Below are positions 27,816-36,038 of a DNA stretch of 64,000 nt, piece by piece (the first letter of the stretch is position 1; every line of letters begins with the position of its first letter). Source of the DNA: Tritonibacter multivorans (GTDB taxonomy: Bacteria; Pseudomonadota; Alphaproteobacteria; Rhodobacterales; Rhodobacteraceae); NCBI RefSeq assembly GCF_001458415.1, contig NZ_CYSD01000032.1, forward strand, positions 1 through 64,000, read 5' to 3'. The notes under the pieces are model-generated. The model searched no databases, was not told the DNA's origin, and was given only the letters and a program-made list of their open reading frames with translations. Made by a program: the position numbers and the translations under genes.

Positions 27816-27841
27816 GCACCCGACCCGATGTGGTCGGGTGC
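27816..27841 (+). promoter_or_regulatory. Hairpin in the tctC-tctB gap
   Basis: A perfect 10-base stem (GCACCCGACC with GGTCGGGTGC) closes a 6-base loop, 28 bases after tctC and 21 before tctB. There is no T-tract. Such a structure inside a transporter operon usually protects or partly terminates the upstream message, giving excess binding protein over permease. Confidence 0.6.
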
Positions 27842-27862
27842 ACTTCATCAAGGGAGGGGATC

Positions 27863-28345
27863 ATGGCACTCGATCGTTGGGTCGCATTTGTCATTCTTTG
27901 TGCAGCCCTGGCCTATGGCTATGCTGCCTTTTTCACAATGGACGCGAGCCTGCCGCCGTTCATGAAACGCAACCCGATCTGGCCCAGCACCTTCCCCAAG
28001 GTTCTCTGTGTCATGGCCGTGATCACGTCGCTGTTTATCTTGCTTGGGTTTGAAAAAGCCGCCGAGACGGGCAAAAAACCCGACATCGATTACCGCCGTC
28101 TGGGCGACTATCATCTGGTGCATGCGCTGCTGTTGATAGGTCTGATGGTGGCCTATGCGCTGTGCCTGCGGCCGCTTGGGTTCCTGTTTTCCACCTTTGC
28201 CTTTCTGGCCATCGGTGCCTTTGTTCTGGGCGAGCGCAAGTTTCACATCCTGATCCCCGTGGCCGCACTGGCCAGCGGCACCGTCTGGTATCTGGTCGAT
28301 CAGGTGCTGGGGATCTTCCTGCGCCCCTGGCCAATGTTTTTCTGA
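27863..28345 (+). CDS. tctB: Tripartite tricarboxylate transporter small permease TctB
   Basis: The ATG at 27863 follows GGGAGGGGATC and gives 160 residues, the usual size. Four hydrophobic segments lie near residues 5-25, 42-60, 90-110 and 125-150. The segment KRNPIWPSTFPKVL is typical of TctB. It pairs with TctA. Confidence 0.88.
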   Translation: MALDRWVAFVILCAALAYGYAAFFTMDASLPPFMKRNPIWPSTFPKVLCVMAVITSLFILLGFEKAAETGKKPDIDYRRLGDYHLVHALLLIGLMVAYALCLRPLGFLFSTFAFLAIGAFVLGERKFHILIPVAALASGTVWYLVDQVLGIFLRPWPMFF

Positions 28346-28357
28346 GGAGGGGAACCC

Positions 28358-29872
28358 ATGCTAGAAGGTTTGATGATTGGCCTAGGGGCCGCCTTTTCGA
28401 TCCAGAATTTGCTCATGGTGGTCGCCGGATGCCTGATCGGCACCTTTATCGGCATGCTGCCGGGTCTGGGGCCGATGTCCATTATTGCCATTATGATCCC
28501 CGTTGCGATCACCATTGGCGATCCCTCTGCCGCGCTGATCCTGCTGGCCGGGGTCTACTATGGCGCGATTTTTGGCGGCTCGACCTCGTCGATCCTGCTG
28601 AATGCGCCGGGGGTTGCGGGCACCGTTGCCACCAGTTTTGACGGCTATCCAATGGCCCGAAAAGGACAGGCGGGCAAGGCGCTGACCGTGGCCGCGATTG
28701 CGTCATTTGGCGGCGGCACCATTGGGGCCGTTCTGCTGATGGTCTTTGCGCCCATGCTGTCGACGGTTGCGCTGCTGTTCCATTCGGCAGAGTATTTTGC
28801 GCTCATGGTGGTCGGGCTGTCGGCGATTGCAGCTTTTGCCGGCACCGGCAATGTCGCCAAGGCCACGCTGATGACCCTTGTTGGGTTGATCATGGCCACG
28901 GTGGGCGAAGGTGCGCTGTTCAATATGCCCCGCTTCACCATGGGGCTGATGGATCTGCAATCGGGCTTCAGCTTTATCACACTTGCGATGGCGATGTTTG
29001 CCCTGCCCGAAGCGCTGTTCCTGGTGCTGAACCCGGCCCGCGCGGCGCAAGGGGACAGCGGCAAGATCGAAAACCTGCGCATCACCCGCGAAGAGGGGCG
29101 CAAGATCGCGCCGGTCATCGGGCGCCAGTCGCTGCAGGGCTTCTTTATCGGAGTTCTGCCGGGCGCCGGCGCAACCATTGCCTCGTTCCTTGGCTATGCG
29201 GTAGAGCGCAATATCGCCAGCAAGGAAGATCAGGCAGAATTCGGGCAAGGCTCTATCAAGGGGCTTGCAGCGCCGGAAAGCGCCAATAACGCCGCCTGTA
29301 CCGGATCTTTTGTGCCGCTTCTGACGCTTGGCATTCCGGGGTCTGGCACCACAGCAATCCTGCTGGGCGCGCTGATTGCGCTGAACGTCACTCCCGGCCC
29401 ACGGTTGATGATCGACAATCCGCAGATCTTTTGGGCAGTGATCATTTCGATGTATATCGGCAATCTGGTTCTGCTGATCCTGAACCTGCCGCTGATCCCC
29501 TATATCGCCAAAGTGCTGACGATCCCGCGCAACTATCTGATCCCGTTCATTCTGTTCTTCACACTGATGGGCAGTTACATCGGACAAAACAATGCGACAG
29601 AGCTGTTGATCCTTGTTGGCATGGGGCTTGCAGCAACCGTGCTGAAGTTCGCGGACTATCCGCTGGCGCCCCTGCTGATCGGCTTCATCCTTGGCGGCAT
29701 GCTGGAGGACAATTTCTCGCGTTCCATGCAGCTTTATGATGGCATCAGCTTTATTGTCGACCGGCCCATGACGCTTGGCCTGCTGGTTACAGCCGTATTG
29801 CTGGTGGTGATCCCCAGCTACCGCGCGCGCCGTGCAAAGGCCCGCCGGGATGGGGTGGCCGAAGGCGACTGA
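28358..29872 (+). CDS. tctA: Tripartite tricarboxylate transporter large permease TctA
   Basis: A 504-residue membrane protein with about 12 spans. Conserved loops GTFIGMLPGLGPMS, YYGAIFGGSTSSILLNAPG, GVLPGAGATIASFLGYA and LTLGIPGSGTTAILLGAL match TctA. It translocates the carboxylate delivered by TctC. A bidirectional hairpin follows, separating it from the convergent MocR gene. Confidence 0.95.
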   Translation: MLEGLMIGLGAAFSIQNLLMVVAGCLIGTFIGMLPGLGPMSIIAIMIPVAITIGDPSAALILLAGVYYGAIFGGSTSSILLNAPGVAGTVATSFDGYPMARKGQAGKALTVAAIASFGGGTIGAVLLMVFAPMLSTVALLFHSAEYFALMVVGLSAIAAFAGTGNVAKATLMTLVGLIMATVGEGALFNMPRFTMGLMDLQSGFSFITLAMAMFALPEALFLVLNPARAAQGDSGKIENLRITREEGRKIAPVIGRQSLQGFFIGVLPGAGATIASFLGYAVERNIASKEDQAEFGQGSIKGLAAPESANNAACTGSFVPLLTLGIPGSGTTAILLGALIALNVTPGPRLMIDNPQIFWAVIISMYIGNLVLLILNLPLIPYIAKVLTIPRNYLIPFILFFTLMGSYIGQNNATELLILVGMGLAATVLKFADYPLAPLLIGFILGGMLEDNFSRSMQLYDGISFIVDRPMTLGLLVTAVLLVVIPSYRARRAKARRDGVAEGD

Positions 29873-29882
29873 TCCAAGAAAC

Positions 29883-29911
29883 GCTGGCCCCCATGCAACA
29901 TGGGGGCCAGC
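29883..29911. terminator. Bidirectional hairpin terminator between tctA and the MocR gene
   Basis: A perfect 13-base stem (29883-29895 with 29899-29911) closes a three-base CAA loop. It lies 10 bases after tctA and 20 bases after the stop of the convergent regulator, so it can serve both. Confidence 0.75.
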
Positions 29912-29931
29912 AATATGGTGACAGGGGCCTG

Positions 29932-31299
29932 TCAGGCTTTGGACAATTGCCAGATCTGATTGTTCAGATGGGTCAGGGTTTGCGGCAGGTTTTCGCGCAG
30001 AAGCCGCCCGCCAAGGCAAATCCGAACAAAACGGTCCTGCTGCCCTGATGTGCGGAACGCGCTTTCTGGCGAAATGCCGATTTCCTGATTGGCCATATTC
30101 GCCATCAAGGTGCCGCAGGTCACATTCTCGGGCAGGCGCAGCCAAATGTTGAACGCATGCGGATTGGAAATGAACTCTGCTTCGGTGACCGTTTCGCGGG
30201 CAATCTGCTGACGCAGCGCGGTTTCATTGCGGATGAAGCGGCGGATCTGATCAGCGGTTCCATCCAGAACCCAGCGCGTCGCCAGCGCCATTGAGACCGG
30301 CGAGGCCATAACAGACACCGCGCGAATGCCGTTTTCCATCGCAAAACCCGCGCGCGCATTGGGCGCAATCGCATAGGCCAACCGCAACCCGGCCCCAATA
30401 CATTTGGCCAGACCCCCGATGTACCAGGTCAGATCCGGCGCATATGCGGCCATCGGCGGCGGCGCGTCCGGCAGGACAAACCCATAGGCATCATCTTCGA
30501 TCAACGGCAGGTCGTGACGTTTCATCACCGTGGTGATGTCCAGCCGACGGTCTTGCGGGACAATCATTGTGGTCGGGTTGTGCAGGGTTGGATTGAGGTA
30601 GAGCGCTTTGGGCTGATGAGCCTGAATAGCGGCCTCCAGCGCATCCGGCAGAATGCCGTTTTCATCCATTGGCAGACCGACCAGCCGGAGCCCAAGTTGC
30701 GCGGCGATTTTCTTGAAGCCGGCATAGGTGATGTCTTCGCACAGAATACAGTCGCCGGGCCGCGCCAGAACCGTCAGAATTGCCAGCATTGTTGCATGGG
30801 CTCCGGGCGTGACGGCGATCCGGTCCAGATTGGGGACAAGCCCCCGCATCGACAACCAGATGGACGCCGCTTCTTTGTCAATCTCGCCGCCGATTGGGTT
30901 TTGATAGCGCAGCAAATGCACCAAATCATTCGACACCGCCGACAGACCCGCGCGCATCCGTTCCAAGAGTTCGGGATCTGTGGGCTCGGGGGGGGCATTC
31001 ATGGTCAGGTCATGGGCCATCGCCCGGCGCTGATCGCTGGTGTCGCTGAAGCTCTGCTGTGGCAGGATAAAAGTACCGCGTCCCACATGGGTTTCGATCA
31101 GACCACGGCTAAGCGCCTCATTATACCCACGCGAAACGGTGGTGAAATCGACCCCGATCATATCCGCCAGTTTCCGCTGCGGGGGCAGCTGGTCCCCCGG
31201 TAACAGAACACGGTCTTTCATGTCCTGTGCGATGCAATCCGCAATCGCCAGATATCTGGGTTTTCGCGACTGTTCGATTCTCTGAGGCCAGTTTTCCAT
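29932..31299 (-). CDS. MocR family regulator (GntR domain fused to an aminotransferase fold)
   Basis: The open frame reaches 31455, but the ATG at 31297-31299 (MENWPQRIEQSRKPRYLAI) gives 455 residues and leaves the operator region non-coding. Residues about 15-80 form the GntR winged helix (LPPQRKLADMIGVDFTTVSRGYNEAL). The rest is a fold-type I aminotransferase domain with VTPGAHATMLAIL and the likely PLP lysine in GGLAKCIGAGLRLAY. It diverges from the Nit1C-type operon with a 267-base repeat-rich gap and is the likely regulator. PLP or a PLP-amino acid adduct may be the effector, as known for MocR proteins. Confidence 0.9.
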   Translation of the reverse strand: MENWPQRIEQSRKPRYLAIADCIAQDMKDRVLLPGDQLPPQRKLADMIGVDFTTVSRGYNEALSRGLIETHVGRGTFILPQQSFSDTSDQRRAMAHDLTMNAPPEPTDPELLERMRAGLSAVSNDLVHLLRYQNPIGGEIDKEAASIWLSMRGLVPNLDRIAVTPGAHATMLAILTVLARPGDCILCEDITYAGFKKIAAQLGLRLVGLPMDENGILPDALEAAIQAHQPKALYLNPTLHNPTTMIVPQDRRLDITTVMKRHDLPLIEDDAYGFVLPDAPPPMAAYAPDLTWYIGGLAKCIGAGLRLAYAIAPNARAGFAMENGIRAVSVMASPVSMALATRWVLDGTADQIRRFIRNETALRQQIARETVTEAEFISNPHAFNIWLRLPENVTCGTLMANMANQEIGISPESAFRTSGQQDRFVRICLGGRLLRENLPQTLTHLNNQIWQLSKA

Positions 31300-31334
31300 C
31301 GAATCCCCGTCTTGCGGTTGGAGGTCATTGCATA

Positions 31335-31499
31335 ATTGTATGCATGATATACAGACAATAACGCGCAGCTCTCGTCGACGAAATTCTCGTAAAATATCGA
31401 GGAATATCCCGATTTTCCCTGATTCAGTCCGCTTTTGCTCAGAATGCAGGCACATTCATACAATCAATACAATTATATTGATTGCAATATTGTATGCAT
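31335..31499. promoter_or_regulatory. Candidate MocR operator region with repeated ATTGTAT/ATACAAT boxes
   Basis: The 11-base word ATTGTATGCAT occurs at 31335-31345 and again at 31489-31499. ATACAAT occurs at 31458-31464 and 31467-31473. Nested inverted repeats include CATACAAT (31457-31464) with ATTGTATG (31489-31496), and CAATCAAT (31461-31468) with ATTGATTG (31477-31484). Multiple direct and inverted half-sites between divergent genes are typical of MocR operators. The stretch is AT-rich against its surroundings and also holds both promoters. Confidence 0.6.
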
Positions 31500-31566
31500 C
31501 AATGGAGGTCACGGCGGCCGCGCGTCTAGCAATGGGTAGCACCAACGCAAACGACAGGAGAGCGCA

Positions 31567-32049
31567 ATGCCAGACGTGACAACCCCCGCCCACAAAGACG
31601 GTGATTTCTTCGTCAACTACGAGGAAAAAGTCTTTGAAGACGTGCAAGCCGAAGAGGGTCAGAAAGCCCTCGTGACCTTCCATACAGTTGCCTTTGAAGG
31701 CTCTATCGGGCTGGTGAATATCCTCCAAGCCATCCGCCTGCAGCGCAAAGGCTTTGAAACCTCTGTGCTGCTTTATGGACCCGGCGTGTCTCTGGGGGTG
31801 CAGCGGGGCTTCCCGACGCTGGGCGACGAAGCGTTCCCGGGCGCGCAGAACTATGCCGCCAATCTGACAAAGTTCATGAAGGAAGGCGGCAAGGTCTATG
31901 CCTGCCGCTTTGCCCTGCAAATGCTGATGGGCCACGGCGAACCTTCGCTGCTGCCGGGCATCACACCGATCGCCCCGCAGGACGTTCTGGACCTGAAGCT
32001 GCTGCACGTGCGCGACAATGCGGTGATCGTCGACACCTGGACGCTGTAA
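31567..32049 (+). CDS. MSMEG_0572/Sll0783-type protein of the Nit1C cluster (DsrE-like fold)
   Basis: A 160-residue protein opening the cluster. The sequence fits the family seen beside Nit1 nitrilases, with a DsrE-like alternating pattern ([20 protein letters not shown], then [15 protein letters not shown], then [14 protein letters not shown]). One cysteine (YACRFA) sits where DsrE-like proteins place a sulfur carrier residue. No enzymatic activity is established for the family. The Synechocystis member was found as a nitrogen-starvation-responsive protein. Position at the head of the operon argues for a role in the same pathway as the nitrilase. Confidence 0.85.
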   Translation: MPDVTTPAHKDGDFFVNYEEKVFEDVQAEEGQKALVTFHTVAFEGSIGLVNILQAIRLQRKGFETSVLLYGPGVSLGVQRGFPTLGDEAFPGAQNYAANLTKFMKEGGKVYACRFALQMLMGHGEPSLLPGITPIAPQDVLDLKLLHVRDNAVIVDTWTL

Positions 32050-32112
32050 CTCCAGCCCCACCGGGGCGGCAATGTTGCTGTCCCGGCGGTTCCTTTTATT
32101 CCCCAAAAGCCA

Positions 32113-32134
32113 GAGGCGGCAACGGCGCCGCCTC
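32113..32134 (+). promoter_or_regulatory. Hairpin between the first cluster gene and the nitrilase
   Basis: Eight-base arms GAGGCGGC and GCCGCCTC flank a six-base loop in the 106-base gap. It lies 14 bases before the AAAGGAG ribosome site of the nitrilase. It may tune relative expression of the first gene; no T-tract follows. Confidence 0.4.
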
Positions 32135-32155
32135 CCCCTTGCAAAGGAGTTTCGC

Positions 32156-33136
32156 ATGGCCAATCGCACCATCCGAGCCGCCGCAGTCCAGATTGCACCA
32201 GATTTAACAGGCCGCGCGGGCACCATCGAACGGGTTCTGAACGCAATCGCCGAAGCCGCCGAAAAAGGCGCAGAGCTGATCGTTTTCCCGGAGACCTTTG
32301 TCCCCTACTACCCGTATTTCTCCTTTGTATTGCCGCCGATCCAACAGGGGCCTGAACATCTGCGCCTTTATGAGGAGGCCGTTGTGGTGCCATCGCCTGA
32401 AACTCAGGCCGTAGCCGATGCGGCCCGCAAGCGTGGCGTGGTGGTGGTGCTGGGCGTGAATGAACGCGACAAGGGGTCGCTGTTCAACACGCAGCTGATT
32501 TTTGACGCTGACGGCACTCTGGCGCTGAAGCGGCGCAAAATTACCCCGACCTATCACGAACGCATGGTCTGGGGCCAAGGCGATGGCGCAGGGCTGCGCG
32601 TGGTCGAGACCAAAGTTGGCCGGGTTGGCGCGCTGGCCTGCTGGGAGCATTACAACCCGCTGGCGCGCTATGCGCTGATGTCCCAGCACGAAGAAATCCA
32701 TGTCGGCCATTTCCCCGGCAGCCTTGTGGGGCCGGTGTTTGCCGAACAGATCGAAGTCACCATGCGCCATCACGCGCTGGAAGCCGGGGCCTTTGTGGTC
32801 AATTCCACTGGTTGGCTGACCGAAGACCAGATCAGCTCTGTGACCGAAGACCCGAAGTTGCAAAAGGGTCTGCGCGATGGCTGCATGACCTGCATTATTT
32901 CGCCCGAAGGCCGCCATGTGGTGCCGCCGCTGACCGCAGGCGAAGGCATCCTGATCGCGGATCTCGACATGGCCCTTGTCACCAAACGCAAACGGATGAT
33001 GGACAGCGTCGGCCACTATGCGCGGCCCGAGCTGCTGCATCTGGTCCATGACGCCCGCCCGACCCAGCCGGTGCGGCGCATCGAAGAGGAACAGGATCTG
33101 ACCACATCGCAAGAACAGGAGGCCGAAGATGTCTGA
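32156..33136 (+). CDS. Nit6803-type nitrilase
   Basis: The ATG at 32156 follows AAAGGAGTTTCGC and gives 326 residues. The catalytic Glu-Lys-Cys set is visible: E46 in [13 protein letters not shown]128 in [20 protein letters not shown]162 in [12 protein letters not shown]. The C-proximal ACWEHYNPL and GQGDG loop match aliphatic nitrilases of the Synechocystis Nit6803 type. It hydrolyses a nitrile to acid plus ammonia. It overlaps the next gene by eight bases. Its cluster partners suggest that the physiological nitrile is made or modified by the radical SAM, flavin and GNAT enzymes. Confidence 0.93.
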   Translation: MANRTIRAAAVQIAPDLTGRAGTIERVLNAIAEAAEKGAELIVFPETFVPYYPYFSFVLPPIQQGPEHLRLYEEAVVVPSPETQAVADAARKRGVVVVLGVNERDKGSLFNTQLIFDADGTLALKRRKITPTYHERMVWGQGDGAGLRVVETKVGRVGALACWEHYNPLARYALMSQHEEIHVGHFPGSLVGPVFAEQIEVTMRHHALEAGAFVVNSTGWLTEDQISSVTEDPKLQKGLRDGCMTCIISPEGRHVVPPLTAGEGILIADLDMALVTKRKRMMDSVGHYARPELLHLVHDARPTQPVRRIEEEQDLTTSQEQEAEDV

Positions 33137-34229
33137 CGCTGCGCTGATCAACGAACTGCAAACCCACGGCATGCGGATGATCGACCCCTCTGTCGGTCTG
33201 CAAAGCCGCCGTGGTGGCGCTGGCCCGACCGACCACAAGGCCGTCACCATTGGCGACACGACGGTCATGATCCCGGTCCACACGGCCCCGGCCTTCGACA
33301 GCCCCTATGTGGTGCAGGCCCCGAACGCCGAGGGCATCGCAGAGGTGACCAAGGCGGGCGTTTCTCTGGGCGAGGTAAAGTTCCCCTCCCGTCCCAAGTT
33401 CTACGATCTGAAAACCGCGGATGGGATTGCGTACAGCAAGATCGCAACGCTGCATTCCAAGGATGTTCTGGCCACCACGGTGCTGCAGGACTGCATCCGC
33501 TATGCCAGCCGCAAGAAAACCTGCCAGTTCTGCTCTATCGGGCAATCCCTGGCTGCGGGGCGCACGATTGCGCATAAAACCCCGGCCCAACTGGCCGAGG
33601 TCGCCAAGGCCGCCGTCGACCTGGACGGGGTCAAACATATGGTCATGACCACCGGCACGCCCAGGGGCGCAGACCGCGGCGCGCAGGTGATGGTCGACAG
33701 TGCGCAGGCGATCAAGGCTGCTGTGGACCTCCCCATTCAGGGCCAATGTGAACCGCCCGAAGATGACATCTGGCACGCGCGGATGTTTGAGGCCGGGATT
33801 GATAACCTCGGCATGCATCTCGAGGCCGTCACCCCCGAGGTCCGCGCCCGCGTCATGCCCGGCAAGGCACAGGTGAGCCTTGAGAAGTATTTCGACAGTT
33901 TCAAAGCAGCCGTGCGGGTCTTTGGCCGGGGTCAGGTTTCAACCTATATTCTTGCCGGTCTCGGCGACACGCCCGAGGCGATCCTCGCCACCTCGCAAGA
34001 GCTTTGCAAAATCGGGGTCTACCCGTTTGTGGTGCCGTTCGTACCCGTCTCTGGCACCCCGATGGAAGGGCACCCGGCCCCAACGGCAGACTTCATGTCG
34101 GGCATTCTCAAGCCGCTCTCCGGGATGATCCTGCGCGCCGGGATGAGTGCCGAAAGTGCCAAGGCCGGCTGCGCCAAATGCGGGGCGTGTTCCGCCCTGT
34201 CCACCTATGAAAAGCTGCGTGCGTCATGA
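33129..34229 (+). CDS. MSMEG_0568-type radical SAM protein
   Basis: A 366-residue protein. The likely cluster cysteines are C122, C132 and C135, a C-x9-C-x2-C arrangement instead of the classical C-x3-C-x2-C. A second cysteine set, C348, C351 and C354 (GCAKCGACS), near the C-terminus could hold an auxiliary iron-sulfur centre. The family resembles cofactor-building radical SAM enzymes of the BioB type in its barrel ([25 protein letters not shown]). Its reaction is not assigned. Start overlaps the nitrilase and stop overlaps the GNAT gene by four bases, which binds it tightly to the operon. Confidence 0.9.
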   Translation: MSDAALINELQTHGMRMIDPSVGLQSRRGGAGPTDHKAVTIGDTTVMIPVHTAPAFDSPYVVQAPNAEGIAEVTKAGVSLGEVKFPSRPKFYDLKTADGIAYSKIATLHSKDVLATTVLQDCIRYASRKKTCQFCSIGQSLAAGRTIAHKTPAQLAEVAKAAVDLDGVKHMVMTTGTPRGADRGAQVMVDSAQAIKAAVDLPIQGQCEPPEDDIWHARMFEAGIDNLGMHLEAVTPEVRARVMPGKAQVSLEKYFDSFKAAVRVFGRGQVSTYILAGLGDTPEAILATSQELCKIGVYPFVVPFVPVSGTPMEGHPAPTADFMSGILKPLSGMILRAGMSAESAKAGCAKCGACSALSTYEKLRAS

Positions 34230-34774
34230 GTTTCCAGCGCGCGCAGGCCTTTCTATCGCCCGACTACATCATTCGCGCAGCCGCGCAGCCTTGGGAACTG
34301 GCTGGTGTCCGGGCCCTTCGGCATCAGGTCTTTGTCGAGGAACAGGGCATCTTTGACAGGGATGACCGCGACGACATTGATGACATTGCCATGCCGCTGG
34401 CCGCGATCAGCACTTTTGCGGCAGAGGCCGATCAGGTGGTCGGCACCGTGCGCATTCATCAAGAGGCACCTCGGATCTGGCGCGGCTCTCGGCTGGCGGT
34501 TGCGCAAAGCCACCGCCGTTTGGGGCGGCTTGGCGCAGAGCTGATCCGCCTTGCGGTCTGCACCGCGCACGGGCGCGGCTGCGACCGATTTATGGCCCAT
34601 GTGCAGATCCAGAACGTGCCGCTGTTCAAACGCCTGCGATGGCACCCCCTGCGCGAGGTCGAATTGCACGGGGTCCTGCATATGGAAATGCAGGCGGATC
34701 TGTCCTTTTACCCGCCCATCCCCGACCCATTCGCTGGCTGGAAAGCGCTTTCACCGAAACGGAGGTCCGTATGA
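34226..34774 (+). CDS. GNAT N-acetyltransferase-like protein of the Nit1C cluster (Sll0786 type)
   Basis: A 182-residue GNAT fold with VRALRHQVFVEEQGIF near residue 27, the acetyl-CoA-binding region SRLAVAQSHRRLGRLGAELIRLAV and LFKRLRWHPLREVELHG. In mycobacteria the homologous protein is fused to the AIR-synthase-like partner; here the two are separate genes overlapping in an ATGA. It likely acylates an amine in the pathway. Confidence 0.85.
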   Translation: MSFQRAQAFLSPDYIIRAAAQPWELAGVRALRHQVFVEEQGIFDRDDRDDIDDIAMPLAAISTFAAEADQVVGTVRIHQEAPRIWRGSRLAVAQSHRRLGRLGAELIRLAVCTAHGRGCDRFMAHVQIQNVPLFKRLRWHPLREVELHGVLHMEMQADLSFYPPIPDPFAGWKALSPKRRSV

Positions 34775-35757
34775 TACAGCCGCCACTGCCCATTCGAAAA
34801 ATCGCACGCGACCTGCGGGATCACCCCTCCATTCGCAGCAAGCTCGACATTGCGCAAAGCACGCACACGCTGGGCCTGACCGCCGACAGTGCGGGTACTC
34901 CGGGTGACGATTGCGCCGTGCTGCCCGCTGCTGACGGGTTTGATCTGTTTGCCTGCGAAGGTTTCATCAACGCCTTTGTCAAAACCGACCCTTGGTTTGC
35001 CGGCTGGTGCGGGGTGATGGTGAATATCTCGGACATTCTGTCGATGGGCGGGCGCCCGCGCGCTGTCACCAATGCCATCTGGGCCCCCAACGCTGAACAG
35101 GCCCAGCCGGTTCTGGCGGGTATGAAGGCGGCCTCGCAGGCTTACGGGGTTCCGGTGGTCGGCGGGCACACCAATCTGCACACCGATGACCTGCAACTGT
35201 CTGTGTCCATCCTTGGCCATGCGCAGCAGCTGATCACCAGCTTTGATGCCGCGCCCGGCGACGTTTTGATCTGCGCGATTGATCTACAGGGCAGCTACCG
35301 CGAACCCTTTGATAATTGGAACGCGGCCTTGACTTCGCCGCCGGAAAAACTGCGTGCCACAATGGAAATCCTGCCCACTCTGGCCGAAGATGGGCTGGTC
35401 ACAGCGGGCAAAGACATCAGCCAGGGCGGCATTGTCGGCACCGCCCTGATGCTGGCCGAAGCCTCTGGCGTTGCGATTGACATCCAGCTCGAAGCGTTGC
35501 CGCGCCCTGCTGGTGTCGACATTGAACGCTGGCTGCGGACCTTTCCCAGCTTTGGCTTTCTGGTGTCGGCACGCCCGGACCATGCCCCTGCGATCTGCGC
35601 CGAGTTTGCCAAATTCGGCATTGCCGCGGCGGCCTGCGGTGATGTGCGCGACGGCAGCACTGTGGACCTGCAGGCGCGCGATGGGCGCGCGGCCTTCTGG
35701 GATTACCAACGCAGCCCCTATCTGAACCTTTCGGCAAAAGAGGCCAGCCATGCCTGA
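34771..35757 (+). CDS. AIR synthase-like protein (Sll0787 family)
   Basis: The ATG at 34771 overlaps the GNAT stop, and a GGAGG site lies seven bases before it; 328 residues. The PurM/ThiL-type ATP-binding half is visible (DDCAVLPAADGFDLFACEGF, GVMVNISDILSMGGRPRAV) as is the second half (GGHTNLH, GKDISQGGIVGTALMLAEASG). Family members bind ATP and phosphorylate or activate a carbonyl-type substrate. It is distinct from housekeeping purM by context. It overlaps the next gene by eight bases. Confidence 0.87.
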   Translation: MIQPPLPIRKIARDLRDHPSIRSKLDIAQSTHTLGLTADSAGTPGDDCAVLPAADGFDLFACEGFINAFVKTDPWFAGWCGVMVNISDILSMGGRPRAVTNAIWAPNAEQAQPVLAGMKAASQAYGVPVVGGHTNLHTDDLQLSVSILGHAQQLITSFDAAPGDVLICAIDLQGSYREPFDNWNAALTSPPEKLRATMEILPTLAEDGLVTAGKDISQGGIVGTALMLAEASGVAIDIQLEALPRPAGVDIERWLRTFPSFGFLVSARPDHAPAICAEFAKFGIAAAACGDVRDGSTVDLQARDGRAAFWDYQRSPYLNLSAKEASHA

Positions 35758-36028
35758 AACCCGTTTCACCCTGCGCTGGCCCGACGGCCAGATCGACGAA
35801 TGCTACTCTCCCTCGACCGTAGTGCTGGAGTTTCTCAAGGCTGACACCACCTACCCGCTGGAGGAATTCCTCGACCGCTGCCGCGAGGCACTGGAACAGG
35901 CCAGCCGGCGCGTCGAAGCCAAATTCGGCTTCCGCTGCACCAGCGCCGACGCGCAACTCTCTGCAATCGAACGCAAAGCCAGCACATTCACGGCAACCGA
36001 AACCGTGACCTGTCTTTCGATCTCCTAA
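35750..36028 (+). CDS. MSMEG_0570-type small protein of the Nit1C cluster
   Basis: A 92-residue protein with no signal or membrane span. It begins MPETRFTLRWPDGQ and carries a conserved-looking middle (CYSPSTVVLEFLKADTTYPLEEFL). The family is known only from this cluster and has no assigned activity. Its size and acidic, single-domain character would suit a carrier or accessory subunit, but that is inference. Confidence 0.85.
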   Translation: MPETRFTLRWPDGQIDECYSPSTVVLEFLKADTTYPLEEFLDRCREALEQASRRVEAKFGFRCTSADAQLSAIERKASTFTATETVTCLSIS

Positions 36029-36038
36029 GGAGCCCCTC

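Noticed and set aside
28703-30145. 480-codon open frame on the minus strand
   Set aside because: It is antisense to tctA and runs across the tctA terminator; composition is shadow-like.
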